Below, piece by piece: positions 17,495-28,244 of a stretch of 34,354 bases of DNA. The position numbers and the translations under genes were made by a program. The notes under the pieces are model-generated. The model searched no databases. It was not told the origin of the DNA and was given only the letters and a program-made list of their open reading frames with translations. The DNA is from Rugamonas violacea (GTDB lineage: Bacteria; Pseudomonadota; Gammaproteobacteria; Burkholderiales; Burkholderiaceae_D). The stretch covers positions 38,071-72,424 of the forward strand of contig NZ_JAEMNU010000003.1 in the NCBI RefSeq assembly GCF_016461825.1. The letters are read 5' to 3'. Each line of letters begins with the position of its first letter. Position 1 is the first letter of the stretch.

Positions 17495-18532
17495 TCAGTC
17501 CAAATTGCCCGTCAATTCCGCCTCGATCTCCGCAATGCTAGGCAGGCTGTGCTCCAGCGACTCCGGTAAATTGCGTAGCAATTGGTACTCGGCTATGCCT
17601 ATCGGCTTTTCGATACCGGACAGTGCATATTCCGCCACCAGCCGGTTTTGCTGCTTGCACAGTAGCAATCCAATGGTGGGCTTGTCATCCTCGGCTTTGA
17701 TCTGGGCATCGACAGTGGAAAGATAGAAATTAAGTTGGCCGGCGTGTTCGGGCTTGAAGGCGCCGGCTTTCAGGTCAACCACCACGTAGCACTTCAGGCG
17801 CGTGTGATAAAACAGCAGGTCGATGAAAAATTCGTCGCCGGCCACGTCAAGCCGGAACTGCCGTCCAACGAAGGCAAAGCCGGCGCCAAGTTCCAGCAGG
17901 AAGCGGGTGATGTGGTGGATCAATCCGCCTTCGATTTCCCGTTCTTGCGCATCGTTGCCCAAGCCGAGAAAATCGAACAGATAGGGGTCTTTCAGCGCTT
18001 CGTGCGCCAGGGCTGACGCGGATGCCGGCAAGCGGGCCGTGAAATTACTCACTGCCGCCCCCTGACGTTGCTGCAAAAGGTTCTTGATGTTCAATTCCAA
18101 GGTCGTGCGCGACCAGCCATGCTGCACGGCCTGCGACGCGTACCATTCACGCTCGGCGGCGGTGTGCAGCTTGGTCAGCAGCGTGACGATATGGAACCAC
18201 GGCAATTGGGCAGCAGGCTGCTGCCCAAATTGGCTATCCGGGCAATGCTGCGCGAAAAATGCCATGTATTTCAGGTTGCGTGTTGAAAAGCCGCGCATAT
18301 CTGGGAAAGTATCGGTCAAATCCTGCGCCAGCCGGTCGATGACCTTCGAACCCCAGGCCTGGCTTTGTTGCCTTTGCAGGATGTCATGCCCAATACGACC
18401 GTAAAGCCGGACCAGTTCGGCATTGACGGCCAGTACGGCGCGTTGTCGAGCGCTGGTGATGTCGGTTTTAAGTTGCCTGAGCCAATCGGAGTAACCGTCG
18501 GGCATGGCTGGCGGGAGCGGGGCAGTTGTCAT
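17495..18532 (-). CDS. DUF1016/YhcG-family PDDEXK nuclease
   Basis: A 345-residue protein of the YhcG family. The N-terminal DUF1016_N helical domain (about 15-155; AVNAELVRLYGRIG, GFSTRNLKYMAFFA) is followed by a C-terminal PDDEXK nuclease-like domain (about 175-345). Candidate catalytic residues are Asp238 in FFIDLLFYH and Asp253/Lys255 in VVVDLK, plus the family hallmark FVGRQ and HAGQLNFYLS. The ATG at 18532 has GAGG upstream; a longer frame lacks similarity. Family members are often mobile and linked to restriction or defence loci, with no firm cellular role. Codon use is less GC-rich than neighbours. It lies between two copies of the xseA end, suggesting insertion. Confidence 0.9.
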   Translation of the reverse strand: MTTAPLPPAMPDGYSDWLRQLKTDITSARQRAVLAVNAELVRLYGRIGHDILQRQQSQAWGSKVIDRLAQDLTDTFPDMRGFSTRNLKYMAFFAQHCPDSQFGQQPAAQLPWFHIVTLLTKLHTAAEREWYASQAVQHGWSRTTLELNIKNLLQQRQGAAVSNFTARLPASASALAHEALKDPYLFDFLGLGNDAQEREIEGGLIHHITRFLLELGAGFAFVGRQFRLDVAGDEFFIDLLFYHTRLKCYVVVDLKAGAFKPEHAGQLNFYLSTVDAQIKAEDDKPTIGLLLCKQQNRLVAEYALSGIEKPIGIAEYQLLRNLPESLEHSLPSIAEIEAELTGNLD

Positions 18533-18625
18533 GCGGAGACCTCTTTCAGGATGGTTTCGGCGACGGCTCCGTGCAAATAGCAATGCGTTGTTGCTGGCCT
18601 GCAGTACCACAGCGCAGAGAGACCA

Positions 18626-18651
18626 TTGGATATGTTAGCGAAGCTATCCAA
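18626..18651. promoter_or_regulatory. Dyad upstream of the DUF1016 gene
   Basis: TTGGATA (18626-18632) faces TATCCAA (18645-18651), with TAGC/GCTA nested inside. It lies in the 144-base gap between the xseA stop and the DUF1016 start. No T-tract follows on the xseA side, so operator or hairpin leader is likelier than terminator. Confidence 0.4.
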
Positions 18652-18676
18652 ATGCTATCTGCCTTTTCTCAATAAA

Positions 18677-20038
18677 TCAGTCCAGCGTAGGTTGCACCGC
18701 CGCCAAGTCGATCTGCGCGCTGCCTTCGGCCAGGCGCACGGTCAGCGTCTGGCGCGGCTTGAGCTGGGCCGGCGAGCGCAGCACGGCGCCCTTGGCGTCG
18801 GTGACGATGGCATAACCGCGCTCCAGCGTGCGCTGCGGATTGAGCAGCTCCAGCTGCGCCGCCAGCGCGGCCAGCGCGTCGCGCCGCTGTCCCAGCAAAC
18901 TCCCCATGCACAAGGCGCCGCGGTGCTGCAAGCCGGCCAGTTGCTGGCGCGCCGCGCGGACGTCCGGCCGCCGCGCCGCCAGCCGGCCACTCAAACGATC
19001 CAAGGTACTGCGCGCCTGCGCCAGCGGCGCGCGGTTGGCGTGCGTCATGGCGGTCGACAGCGCCAGCAGCTTCAAACGCTGCTGGCGGATCTGCGCGGCG
19101 GGGCTGAGCAGGCGGCGCGTGTAGTTGTCCAGCGTCTGCGCCGCCTCGCCGATGCTGCGGCGCATGGCGCGGCGCAGGTCGGTGGCGTCGGCGCGCAGCG
19201 AACCGAGCCAGTCGGCGCGCGGCGTGGCGGCCAGCTCGGCGGCCGCCGTCGGCGTCGCCGCGCGCAGGTCGGCGGCGAAGTCGCTGATGGTGAAGTCGGT
19301 CTCGTGGCCGACGCCGGAGATCACCGGCATGTCGCAATTGGCGATGGCGTAGGCCACCGCCTCGTCGTTGAACGACCACAGGTCTTCGATGCTGCCGCCG
19401 CCACGGCAGACGATCAGCACGTCGCACTCGGCGCGCGCCGAGGCGGTGTTGATGGCGCGGGCGATCTGCTCGGGCGCTTGCTGGCCCTGCACCGGCGTGG
19501 GGTACAGCACGACGCGGATGTGCGGCGCGCGGCGCTTGAGCGCGGTCAGCACGTCGCGCAGCGCCGCCGCCTGCGGGCTGGTGACGATGCCGATGGTGCG
19601 GGCGAACATCGGCAGGGCGCGCTTGCGCTCCGGGTCGAACAGGCCGGCCGCGCCGAGCCGCTCCTTGAGCCGCTGGAAGGCCTCGAACAGCGCGCCGACG
19701 CCGGCGCGGCGGATCGCCTCCACATTGATCTGGTAGTCGCCACGGGCGCCGTACAGCGTCACCAGGGCGCGCACCTCGACCTTGTCGCCCTCGCGCGGGA
19801 TGAATCCGGCGTGCTGGGAGCGGCCACGGAACATCACGGCGCGCACCTGGGCCGCGTCGTCCTTCAAGGTGAAGTACCAGTGGCCCGAGCTGGCGCGGGT
19901 GAAGTTGGACACCTCGCCGGCGATCCAGCTGAGCGGGAACGAGCGTTCCAGCAGCCGGGCGACGGCCTGGTTGAGCGCCGTGACGGTCATCACGGGCGGT
20001 GGGGGAGGGCTGCAATCGGTGTCGTCGCTGTGGTTCAT
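18677..20038 (-). CDS. xseA: Exodeoxyribonuclease VII large subunit
   Basis: A 453-residue subunit of the XseA-XseB single-strand exonuclease, which degrades ssDNA in both directions to acid-soluble oligonucleotides. N-terminal OB-fold (about 20-110; [20 protein letters not shown]), catalytic core (about 120-300; [44 protein letters not shown]), a long Arg/Ala/Leu-rich coiled region (about 300-400), and a C-terminal [10 protein letters not shown] segment. Length matches E. coli XseA (456). I start at 20038 because a short Ser/Asp/Pro leader before [11 protein letters not shown] resembles relatives; a start at that internal Met is possible. The small subunit xseB is not in this window. Confidence 0.95.
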   Translation of the reverse strand: MNHSDDTDCSPPPPPVMTVTALNQAVARLLERSFPLSWIAGEVSNFTRASSGHWYFTLKDDAAQVRAVMFRGRSQHAGFIPREGDKVEVRALVTLYGARGDYQINVEAIRRAGVGALFEAFQRLKERLGAAGLFDPERKRALPMFARTIGIVTSPQAAALRDVLTALKRRAPHIRVVLYPTPVQGQQAPEQIARAINTASARAECDVLIVCRGGGSIEDLWSFNDEAVAYAIANCDMPVISGVGHETDFTISDFAADLRAATPTAAAELAATPRADWLGSLRADATDLRRAMRRSIGEAAQTLDNYTRRLLSPAAQIRQQRLKLLALSTAMTHANRAPLAQARSTLDRLSGRLAARRPDVRAARQQLAGLQHRGALCMGSLLGQRRDALAALAAQLELLNPQRTLERGYAIVTDAKGAVLRSPAQLKPRQTLTVRLAEGSAQIDLAAVQPTLD

Positions 20039-20055
20039 GGTGTCGAAAATATAAG

Positions 20056-20075
20056 CTATCCACAAAAATTTGTGG
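20056..20075. promoter_or_regulatory. DnaA-box-like dyad at the xseA start
   Basis: CTATCCACA (20056-20064, one mismatch to TTATCCACA) overlaps the dyad CCACAAA-AA-TTTGTGG (20060-20075), 18 bases upstream of the xseA ATG. Together with the array beyond, it suggests that a DnaA-like protein could touch the xseA promoter (inference). Confidence 0.45.
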
Positions 20076-20160
20076 CGGTCATGCTTATGTCACATATCAA
20101 GCAAAACGGCAAGGTCTTATTGTAAACATTTGATTATTAAGGATAAATTTTTCTGCCGCA

Positions 20161-21578
20161 TTTACATGCAGAGGCAAAAAAGCCTTACGGATCAAGCACT
20201 TTGGGTTTGCTACCGGCAGTTACGCACAAAGTTATCCACAGAAGATGTGCGGAACTTTGTGTGAGCGATAGCCTTTTTCATATTGTGAATTTGCTACTGC
20301 CTAAAATTTACGCAAGGAAAGTATATTATTAAAAATCAATGACTTAAGCTTATATGCGCCGCCTTGCACACAATTTTATCCACAGAAGATGTGCAGAACT
20401 CAGGACTTGCCCCCAGGCGGCGAATAGGACGAAATATCTGCCCAGATGGCGGCGCGAACGTTTTTGCCCCGGCAAGCAGCCTGCTTGGTTTTTACTCAGG
20501 GCAATAAATACTATATAAATCAAAGACTTCACGGGTCAACACCGGCCTTGCGCACAATCTTATCCACATAAAATGTGCAGAAGTGCGGTGTTGCTGTCGA
20601 TAGCCAGACTAAATCGTCTATCCGGCCCCGTCCGCTAGCCGAGAACGACACCGGCGGTGCATAAGTCGGCGAATATTGCCGATCTGCCACATTTTTGCGC
20701 ATGGATTAAATATCGTTTAAAATCAATGGCTTGCGTATTGGTGATGATGATTGCTAACAATCTTATCCACATTTAATGTGCAGAACCCTGGCCGGGCGGG
20801 CTGGGCCGGCATGGCGGCCGCGCGCGTATCCATTCCGATTTTGCCGTGCGTCATTTTTGCGCATGATAAAAATATCCATATAAATCAAATACTTGATGAT
20901 TGCGCCTGCGCCTTGCTAACAATCTTATCCACAGTTTGTGTGCAGAACTGTGAGTTTTGCCACTTTTGGTGGCGCACGTCGGCCTGGATGCGGGAAAACA
21001 GCCTGTTCGGTGGATATCTGCCGCCCAGGAAGGGCGATTGCCCTATTTTTGCGCAGCAAAATAATATTGATAAATATCAATGACTTAGCGGTTGATGCTC
21101 ACCCTTGCACACAATCTTATCAACAGAATGTGTGCAGAAGTGGGCACAACTCTTGCTGAGTATATTCCGCCAACATGAGGGACCTGCCCGTGCTGCGCTG
21201 CGACTTTTTTAGGCTGAGTAATTATATCCTTATAAAACAAAGGTTTAGGTGCACATTAAGGGCATTGCGCACAATTTTGTCCACAGAAAATGTGCAGAAC
21301 TTCATAAGGCATCTTCAACAGTTTGTTTGATGCAGCGCAATGGTCACGTCGCCAGCTTGTGGAAAAAGGTCAACGGAGCAACTTATTGCCACGGAAGCAA
21401 TCCGGCGCGCGGTTTCCCCCGCTTTTGTCGCCGCCGGGTCCGCCGGGGAAGGCGTTTGGTCGGGTTTCTTGCATCCTGCTATCTTTTTGCGCAGAGACAT
21501 TTTTCCCTTTGAAATCAACGACCTTTCCGAGTGTCAATTGGCTTGCGCACAATCTTATCCACAGAACATGTGCAAAAC
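20161..21578 (+). repeat. Array of eight ~95-bp units with DnaA-box-like cores
   Basis: Units at 20161-20256, 20303-20400, 20489-20584, 20692-20786, 20854-20949, 21046-21141, 21205-21301 and 21484-21578, all in direct orientation. Each runs: TTTTTGCGCA (exact in units 4, 5, 6, 8), an AT-rich block ending near TATAAATCAATGACTT, a variable stretch, then CCTTGCGCACAATC, the 9-mer TTATCCACA, and GAANATGTGCAGAACT. Box positions are 20232, 20376, 20560, 20763, 20925, 21117 (TTATCAACA), 21277 (TTGTCCACA) and 21555; six are exact. GCACA and TGTGC flank the box as a dyad in most units. Spacers of 46-182 bases are GC-rich and unrelated to each other. Unit 1 is the most degenerate. No credible gene lies in 20039-21744. 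Confidence 0.92.
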
Positions 21579-21723
21579 CCGCTGGCGGGCGCGCGCCGCC
21601 GCCCTTTGCCTGCCGAATCGCCACTTGCCGAGCGCGGCCCAACAAGTTACATTGCGCCTTTGGGTTGCGCCCTTGTCGCCGCCCTCGCGCCTTGCCAGGC
21701 CGGTGGACTCGATCCCGGCCGAT

Positions 21724-21732
21724 TTATCCACA
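21724..21732 (+). promoter_or_regulatory. DnaA-box-like 9-mer abutting exbB ribosome-binding site
   Basis: An exact TTATCCACA in the same orientation as the array boxes, without the rest of the unit. It ends 2 bases before AGGAG and 12 bases before the exbB TTG, so a bound protein would cover the translation start region. Confidence 0.6.
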
Positions 21733-21744
21733 CAGGAGTTCGTT

Positions 21745-22350
21745 TTGCTCGCCATTCTTCAAGCTGCAGGTTGGCCTATCTGGCTGTTGTTGATCGCTTC
21801 CATCGTTGCCACCGCGTTGATCATCGAGCGCCTGCTGTATCTGCGGCGCCGCAAGATCCTGCCGCGCAAGCTGCTCGACGAGGTGGTGCAGGTCTACCGC
21901 AACGGCAACATCACCCCCGACATCATCGACAAGCTGGAGAAGAATTCGCCGCTCGGCGTGGTGCTGTCGGCCGCGCTGCGCAACATCGATTCGCCGCGCG
22001 AGGTGATGAAGGAGTCGATCGAGGAGGCCGGCAGCGGCGTCGCCCACATGCTGGAACGCTTCCTGACCACGCTGGGCACCATCGCCACCCTGGCGCCGTT
22101 GATGGGCTTGTTCGGCACGGTGGTCGGCATGATCGAGATCTTCGGTTCGCAAAACGCCAGCGGCGCCAATCCGGCCCAGCTGGCGCACGGCATCTCGGTG
22201 GCGCTGTACAACACCGGCTTCGGCCTGGCCATCGCCATGCCGGCGCTGGTGTTCTACCGCCACTTCCGCGCCCTGGTCGACAGCTTCATCATCGAGATGG
22301 AGCAGCAGGCGGTGAAGTTCGTCGACATCGTCCACTGCAAGCGGAAGTAG
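21745..22350 (+). CDS. exbB: MotA/TolQ/ExbB proton channel family protein
   Basis: A 201-residue inner-membrane protein. One helix near the N-terminus (about 8-28, AAGWPIWLLLIASIVATALII), a cytoplasmic loop (about 30-110), then two helices (about 112-140, TLAPLMGLFGTVVGMIEIF; about 155-178, SVALYNTGFGLAIAMPALVFYR) carrying the conserved MGLFGTV and small-residue faces. I choose TTG at 21745, preceded by AGGAG six bases away; no ATG gives a normal N-terminus, and an upstream open frame runs through the repeat array. With ExbD it uses the proton gradient to power TonB (or Tol), which would also energise the receptor at 13636. Confidence 0.92.
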   Translation: MLAILQAAGWPIWLLLIASIVATALIIERLLYLRRRKILPRKLLDEVVQVYRNGNITPDIIDKLEKNSPLGVVLSAALRNIDSPREVMKESIEEAGSGVAHMLERFLTTLGTIATLAPLMGLFGTVVGMIEIFGSQNASGANPAQLAHGISVALYNTGFGLAIAMPALVFYRHFRALVDSFIIEMEQQAVKFVDIVHCKRK

Positions 22351-22356
22351 AACGCG

Positions 22357-22800
22357 ATGGGCATGAACTTCCGCAAAGGGCAGGGCCGCGAGCATCCCGA
22401 GATCAATCTGATCCCCTTCATCGACGTGCTGCTGGTGATCCTGATCTTCCTGATGGTCACCACCACCTACAGCAAGTTCACCGAGCTGCAGATCACCCTG
22501 CCGACGGCCGACGCGGCCAAGGCGGTCGAGCGGCCCCACGAGTTGAACATCACCGTCGACGCCAAGGGCAACTACACCATCAACAAGCAGCCGGTGTCCT
22601 TCCATGACGTGGCCGGCCTGGCCGCCGCCATGCAGGAGGCCGCCAAGAGCGGCGCCCAGGCGGGCGACAAGAGCCCGGTGGTGGTCATCAACGCCGACCA
22701 GTTCGCGATGCACCAGATGGTCATCAACGTGATGGAGGCGGCGCGCATGGCCGGCTACGACAAGCTGACCTTCGCCGCGCAAACCGGCGGCGCCAAGTAA
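22357..22800 (+). CDS. exbD: ExbD/TolR family biopolymer transport protein
   Basis: A 147-residue partner of the ExbB channel. Short cytoplasmic N-terminus, single helix (about 18-40) opening with the family hallmark NLIPFIDVLLVILIFLMV, in which Asp23 is the proton-carrying residue, then a periplasmic domain ending in the GYDKLTFAAQ strand typical of ExbD/TolR. It begins six bases after the exbB stop; ATG at 22357 or 22363 are both possible. Gene order exbB-exbD-lpxK is usual in Burkholderiales. Confidence 0.93.
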   Translation: MGMNFRKGQGREHPEINLIPFIDVLLVILIFLMVTTTYSKFTELQITLPTADAAKAVERPHELNITVDAKGNYTINKQPVSFHDVAGLAAAMQEAAKSGAQAGDKSPVVVINADQFAMHQMVINVMEAARMAGYDKLTFAAQTGGAK

Positions 22801-22811
22801 GGCCAGCCGGT

Positions 22812-23852
22812 TTGTCCTCCCTCGAATCCACGCTGACGCGCGCCTGGCTGCGCCGTGGCCCGCTCGCTTGCGCGCTGTGGCCCGTGTCGCTGTTGTTCCG
22901 CGCCCTCAGCGGGCTGCGCGCGCGCTTGTACCGCGCCGGCCTGCTGGCCTCGTCGCGGCTGCCGGTGCCGGTGGTCGTGGTCGGCAATATCTTCATCGGC
23001 GGCACCGGCAAGACGCCGCTGACGATCTGGCTGGTGCAGGCGCTGCAGCGCGCCGGCATGCGGCCGGGCGTGATCTCGCGCGGCCACGGCGGCGCCACCG
23101 CCACGCCGCGCGCGGTGGACGCCGGCGCGTCGCCGCAGCAGGTCGGCGACGAGCCGCTGCTGATCTTCCAGCGCACCGGCTGTCCGGTGATGGTGGGACG
23201 CGACCGCGCCTCCACCGGCCGCGCGCTGCTGGCGGCCCATCCCGAGATCGACATCCTGCTCACCGACGACGGCCTGCAGCACTACGCGCTGCAACGCGAC
23301 GTCGAGATCGTCCTGTTCGACGGCCGCGGCGCCGGCAACGGCTGGCTGCTGCCGGCCGGGCCGCTGCGCGAGCCGCCGTCGCGGCGGCGCGACTTCACCG
23401 TCGTCAACGCGGCCGAGCTGACGCCGGCGCTACTGGCCGGCACCGGCGCCGCCGAGGGCCGGGCGGTGCGCATGCAACTGGTCGGCGAACTGGCCGAGCG
23501 GCTGGGCGACCGCCGCCAGCAACGCCCGCTCAGCAGCTTGGGCCAGCCCGGCCTGCGCCTCGTCGCGGCCGCCGGCATCGGCAATCCGGGGCGCTTTTTC
23601 GCCATGCTGCGGGCCGCCGGCTTGCAGTTCGAGGAGCTGGCGCTGCCCGACCATCACGATTTCCTCGACCAGCCGTTCGCCGGGGTGCGGGCCGATATGA
23701 TCTTGATGACCGAGAAGGATGCAGTAAAATGTGCGCGAATTGAAGATCTCAAAGACGACCCGAGACTGTGGGTCGTCCCGGTGACAGCGCGCATCGACGC
23801 GGCGCTGGCCGAACAAATTGTGGAGAAATGCCGTGGATGCTCGCCTGCTTGA
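22812..23852 (+). CDS. lpxK: Tetraacyldisaccharide 4'-kinase (lipid A synthesis)
   Basis: A 346-residue inner-membrane-associated kinase adding the 4'-phosphate to the lipid A disaccharide precursor. P-loop GGTGKTP (63-69) within [40 protein letters not shown] and the C-terminal PDHHDF segment also match the family. The start is TTG at 22812, eleven bases after the exbD stop, with a weak AAGG upstream; no better ATG exists near the expected N-terminus. It overlaps the following gene by 20 bases, so the two are coupled. Confidence 0.94.
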   Translation: MSSLESTLTRAWLRRGPLACALWPVSLLFRALSGLRARLYRAGLLASSRLPVPVVVVGNIFIGGTGKTPLTIWLVQALQRAGMRPGVISRGHGGATATPRAVDAGASPQQVGDEPLLIFQRTGCPVMVGRDRASTGRALLAAHPEIDILLTDDGLQHYALQRDVEIVLFDGRGAGNGWLLPAGPLREPPSRRRDFTVVNAAELTPALLAGTGAAEGRAVRMQLVGELAERLGDRRQQRPLSSLGQPGLRLVAAAGIGNPGRFFAMLRAAGLQFEELALPDHHDFLDQPFAGVRADMILMTEKDAVKCARIEDLKDDPRLWVVPVTARIDAALAEQIVEKCRGCSPA

Positions 23853-24009
23853 TATTCTGGTCTGCCCTGTTTGCAAGGGCCCCCTGGAGTACGATAAAAA
23901 AGCCCAGGAAATGATTTGCCGCGGCGACCGCCTGGCCTACCCGATCCGCGATGGCATCCCCATCATGTGGGCCGACGAGGCGCGCACCCTGCAGGACGCG
24001 GTGGAATAA
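23833..24009 (+). CDS. Trm112/YcaR-family small protein
   Basis: A 58-residue protein starting with [18 protein letters not shown], the Trm112/UPF0434 signature. E. coli YcaR (60 residues) is the same family and also sits between lpxK and kdsB. Only the first Cys pair (CPVC) is present, plus a lone Cys in MICRGD, so zinc binding is uncertain. The GTG start at 23833 has GGAGA upstream and lies inside the lpxK 3' end. Trm112 proteins in other domains activate methyltransferases; the bacterial role is unsettled. Confidence 0.9.
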   Translation: MDARLLDILVCPVCKGPLEYDKKAQEMICRGDRLAYPIRDGIPIMWADEARTLQDAVE

Positions 24010-24010
24010 A

Positions 24011-24790
24011 GTGTCCTTCATCGTCATCATTCCGGCCCGCCTGGCCTCGACCCGCCTGCCCAACAAGCCCTTGGCCGACCTGGGCGGCAAACCGATGGTG
24101 GTGCGTGTCGCCGAGCGCGCGCGCGAGGCGGGCGCCGCCCGCATCATCGTCGCCACCGACCACGCCGACATCCGCGCCGCCTGCGAGCTGCACGGTGTCG
24201 AGGTGTGCATGACCCGCGCCGACCATCCGTCCGGCACCGACCGCATCGCCGAGGTGGCGCACGCGCTGGGCCTGGCGGCCGACGCCGTGGTGGTCAACCT
24301 GCAGGGCGACGAGCCGCTGATCGACCCGGCGCTGCTGCGCGCGGCGGCCGACCGCATCTCCGCCACGGTGCCGATGGCCACCTGCGCCCATCCGCTGCAC
24401 GACGCCGCCGACGCCTTCAACCCGAACGTGGTCAAGGTGGTGTTGGACAAGGCGGGCCGGGCGTTGTATTTCTCGCGCGCGACCATACCGTGGCACCGCG
24501 ACGGCTTCGCCCAAGGGAAGGATGCACTGCGGGACACGCTGCCGGCCGGTTATGTGCCGCTGCGCCACATCGGCCTGTACGCCTACCGCAACGACTTCCT
24601 GCAGGCCTATCCGCAACTGGAGGCGTCGCCGCTGGAGGCCGTCGAGGCGCTCGAACAGCTGCGCGTGCTGTGGCACGGCCACGCCATCGCGGTCCACGTC
24701 ACCGACGCGGCGCCGGCCGCCGGCGTCGACACGCCGGAGGATTTGGCGCGCGTGCGGCGGCATTACGATTCAGCTGGCAGTAAGGAATAA
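24011..24790 (+). CDS. kdsB: 3-deoxy-manno-octulosonate cytidylyltransferase
   Basis: A 259-residue cytoplasmic enzyme that activates KDO with CTP to CMP-KDO for attachment to lipid A. Visible motifs are the nucleotide-binding [15 protein letters not shown] (about 6-20), [21 protein letters not shown], the metal/nucleotide NLQGDEPLI (about 96-104), and [12 protein letters not shown]. The start is GTG at 24011, one base after the preceding stop; earlier codons belong to the Trm112 gene's reading region. Together with lpxK it forms an LPS-core synthesis unit. Confidence 0.96.
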   Translation: MSFIVIIPARLASTRLPNKPLADLGGKPMVVRVAERAREAGAARIIVATDHADIRAACELHGVEVCMTRADHPSGTDRIAEVAHALGLAADAVVVNLQGDEPLIDPALLRAAADRISATVPMATCAHPLHDAADAFNPNVVKVVLDKAGRALYFSRATIPWHRDGFAQGKDALRDTLPAGYVPLRHIGLYAYRNDFLQAYPQLEASPLEAVEALEQLRVLWHGHAIAVHVTDAAPAAGVDTPEDLARVRRHYDSAGSKE

Positions 24791-24845
24791 ACGATATAAC
24801 TGAAGTCGCAGTGCGGTATTCACCAGAACATCACTTTCCCCACGC

Positions 24846-24895
24846 CCATCGACGATATGCCATGTCGTTTTGGTCATAAACTGGCGTGTCGATGG
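24846..24895. other. Stem-loop in the kdsB-adk gap
   Basis: CCATCGAC (24846-24853) pairs perfectly with GTCGATGG (24888-24895), with GCCA/TGGC nested inside. It sits in the 200-base gap before adk, roughly 95 bases from the ATG. There is no T-tract. It could be a structured leader, processing site or operator; I recognise no riboswitch class. Confidence 0.45.
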
Positions 24896-24981
24896 AGTTC
24901 TGTGGTAAGTTTCGTACCAAGATAGTCAGATTTGCAGCATTTCCACATTTTCCAATACCACCCATCCAAACATTGTTTTAG

Positions 24982-25647
<666 letters not shown>

Positions 25648-25659
25648 GCGTTACAGTAG

Positions 25660-25684
25660 AGCGGACCGAGCGTCCGCTTTTTTT
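25660..25684 (+). terminator. Rho-independent terminator of adk
   Basis: AGCGGAC, loop CGAGC, GTCCGCT followed by a run of seven T including the last stem base. It starts 13 bases after the adk stop. Confidence 0.93.
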
Positions 25685-25880
25685 GCGCCGGCTTTTCGTC
25701 CGCCGCGGCGCGCGTCCCAAGCTCGATGCCATCCCGTTTTCGTTCCATGCCCGCGCCCGCGCGGGCGGCGTATCAAAGTGTTGCAGTTCGCAGGTTGGTT
25801 GGCTGCGCGTGCCTATCCGGCGCGTTGGCGGTTATCTGAGTGTGGTTTGTATGCTTGATCCATAAAAAGAAGGGGACAAT

Positions 25881-28025
<2,145 letters not shown>

Positions 28026-28059
28026 GCCGCCGATGGACGACCTGGTTCGTCAGCCTACT

Positions 28060-28091
28060 GGAAAATGCCGGCTAGCCAAGCGGCATTTTCC
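28060..28091 (+). terminator. Hairpin after hppA, probable terminator
   Basis: A perfect 11-bp stem, GGAAAATGCCG (28060-28070) with CGGCATTTTCC (28081-28091), and a 10-base loop. The T-run lies inside the right arm, with no separate U-tract, so termination is probable but not certain. By symmetry it could also act on the minus strand. Confidence 0.65.
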
Positions 28092-28244
28092 GCAGGTACG
28101 AAATGGATTACTCGTCTGATATGATGCACGCTGTTTTCAAGATGATGAATTGCAATTTCTTCTTGTTACCGCCCACATGGGGTGACGCAGTCTGACCGCC
28201 GGCCGAGTCGGGCGCGTTGCGCGCCTCTCTTCCAGGACTGCAGC

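Noticed and set aside
20751..21083. 110-residue plus-strand open frame inside the array
   Set aside because: Reads through two repeat units and a spacer, with no ribosome-binding site and no coding character.
20161..21578. CRISPR array
   Set aside because: Units are about 95 bases, imperfect and irregularly spaced (46-182 bases), and no cas gene is present.
20161..21732. Chromosomal origin oriC as a firm call
   Set aside because: The boxes fit, but dnaA, dnaN, rpmH and gyrB are absent and GC skew cannot be judged from this window; kept only as a hypothesis.
21340..21744. 135-codon N-terminal extension of exbB
   Set aside because: Runs through repeat unit 8 and GC-rich spacer; the TTG with AGGAG gives a standard-length ExbB.
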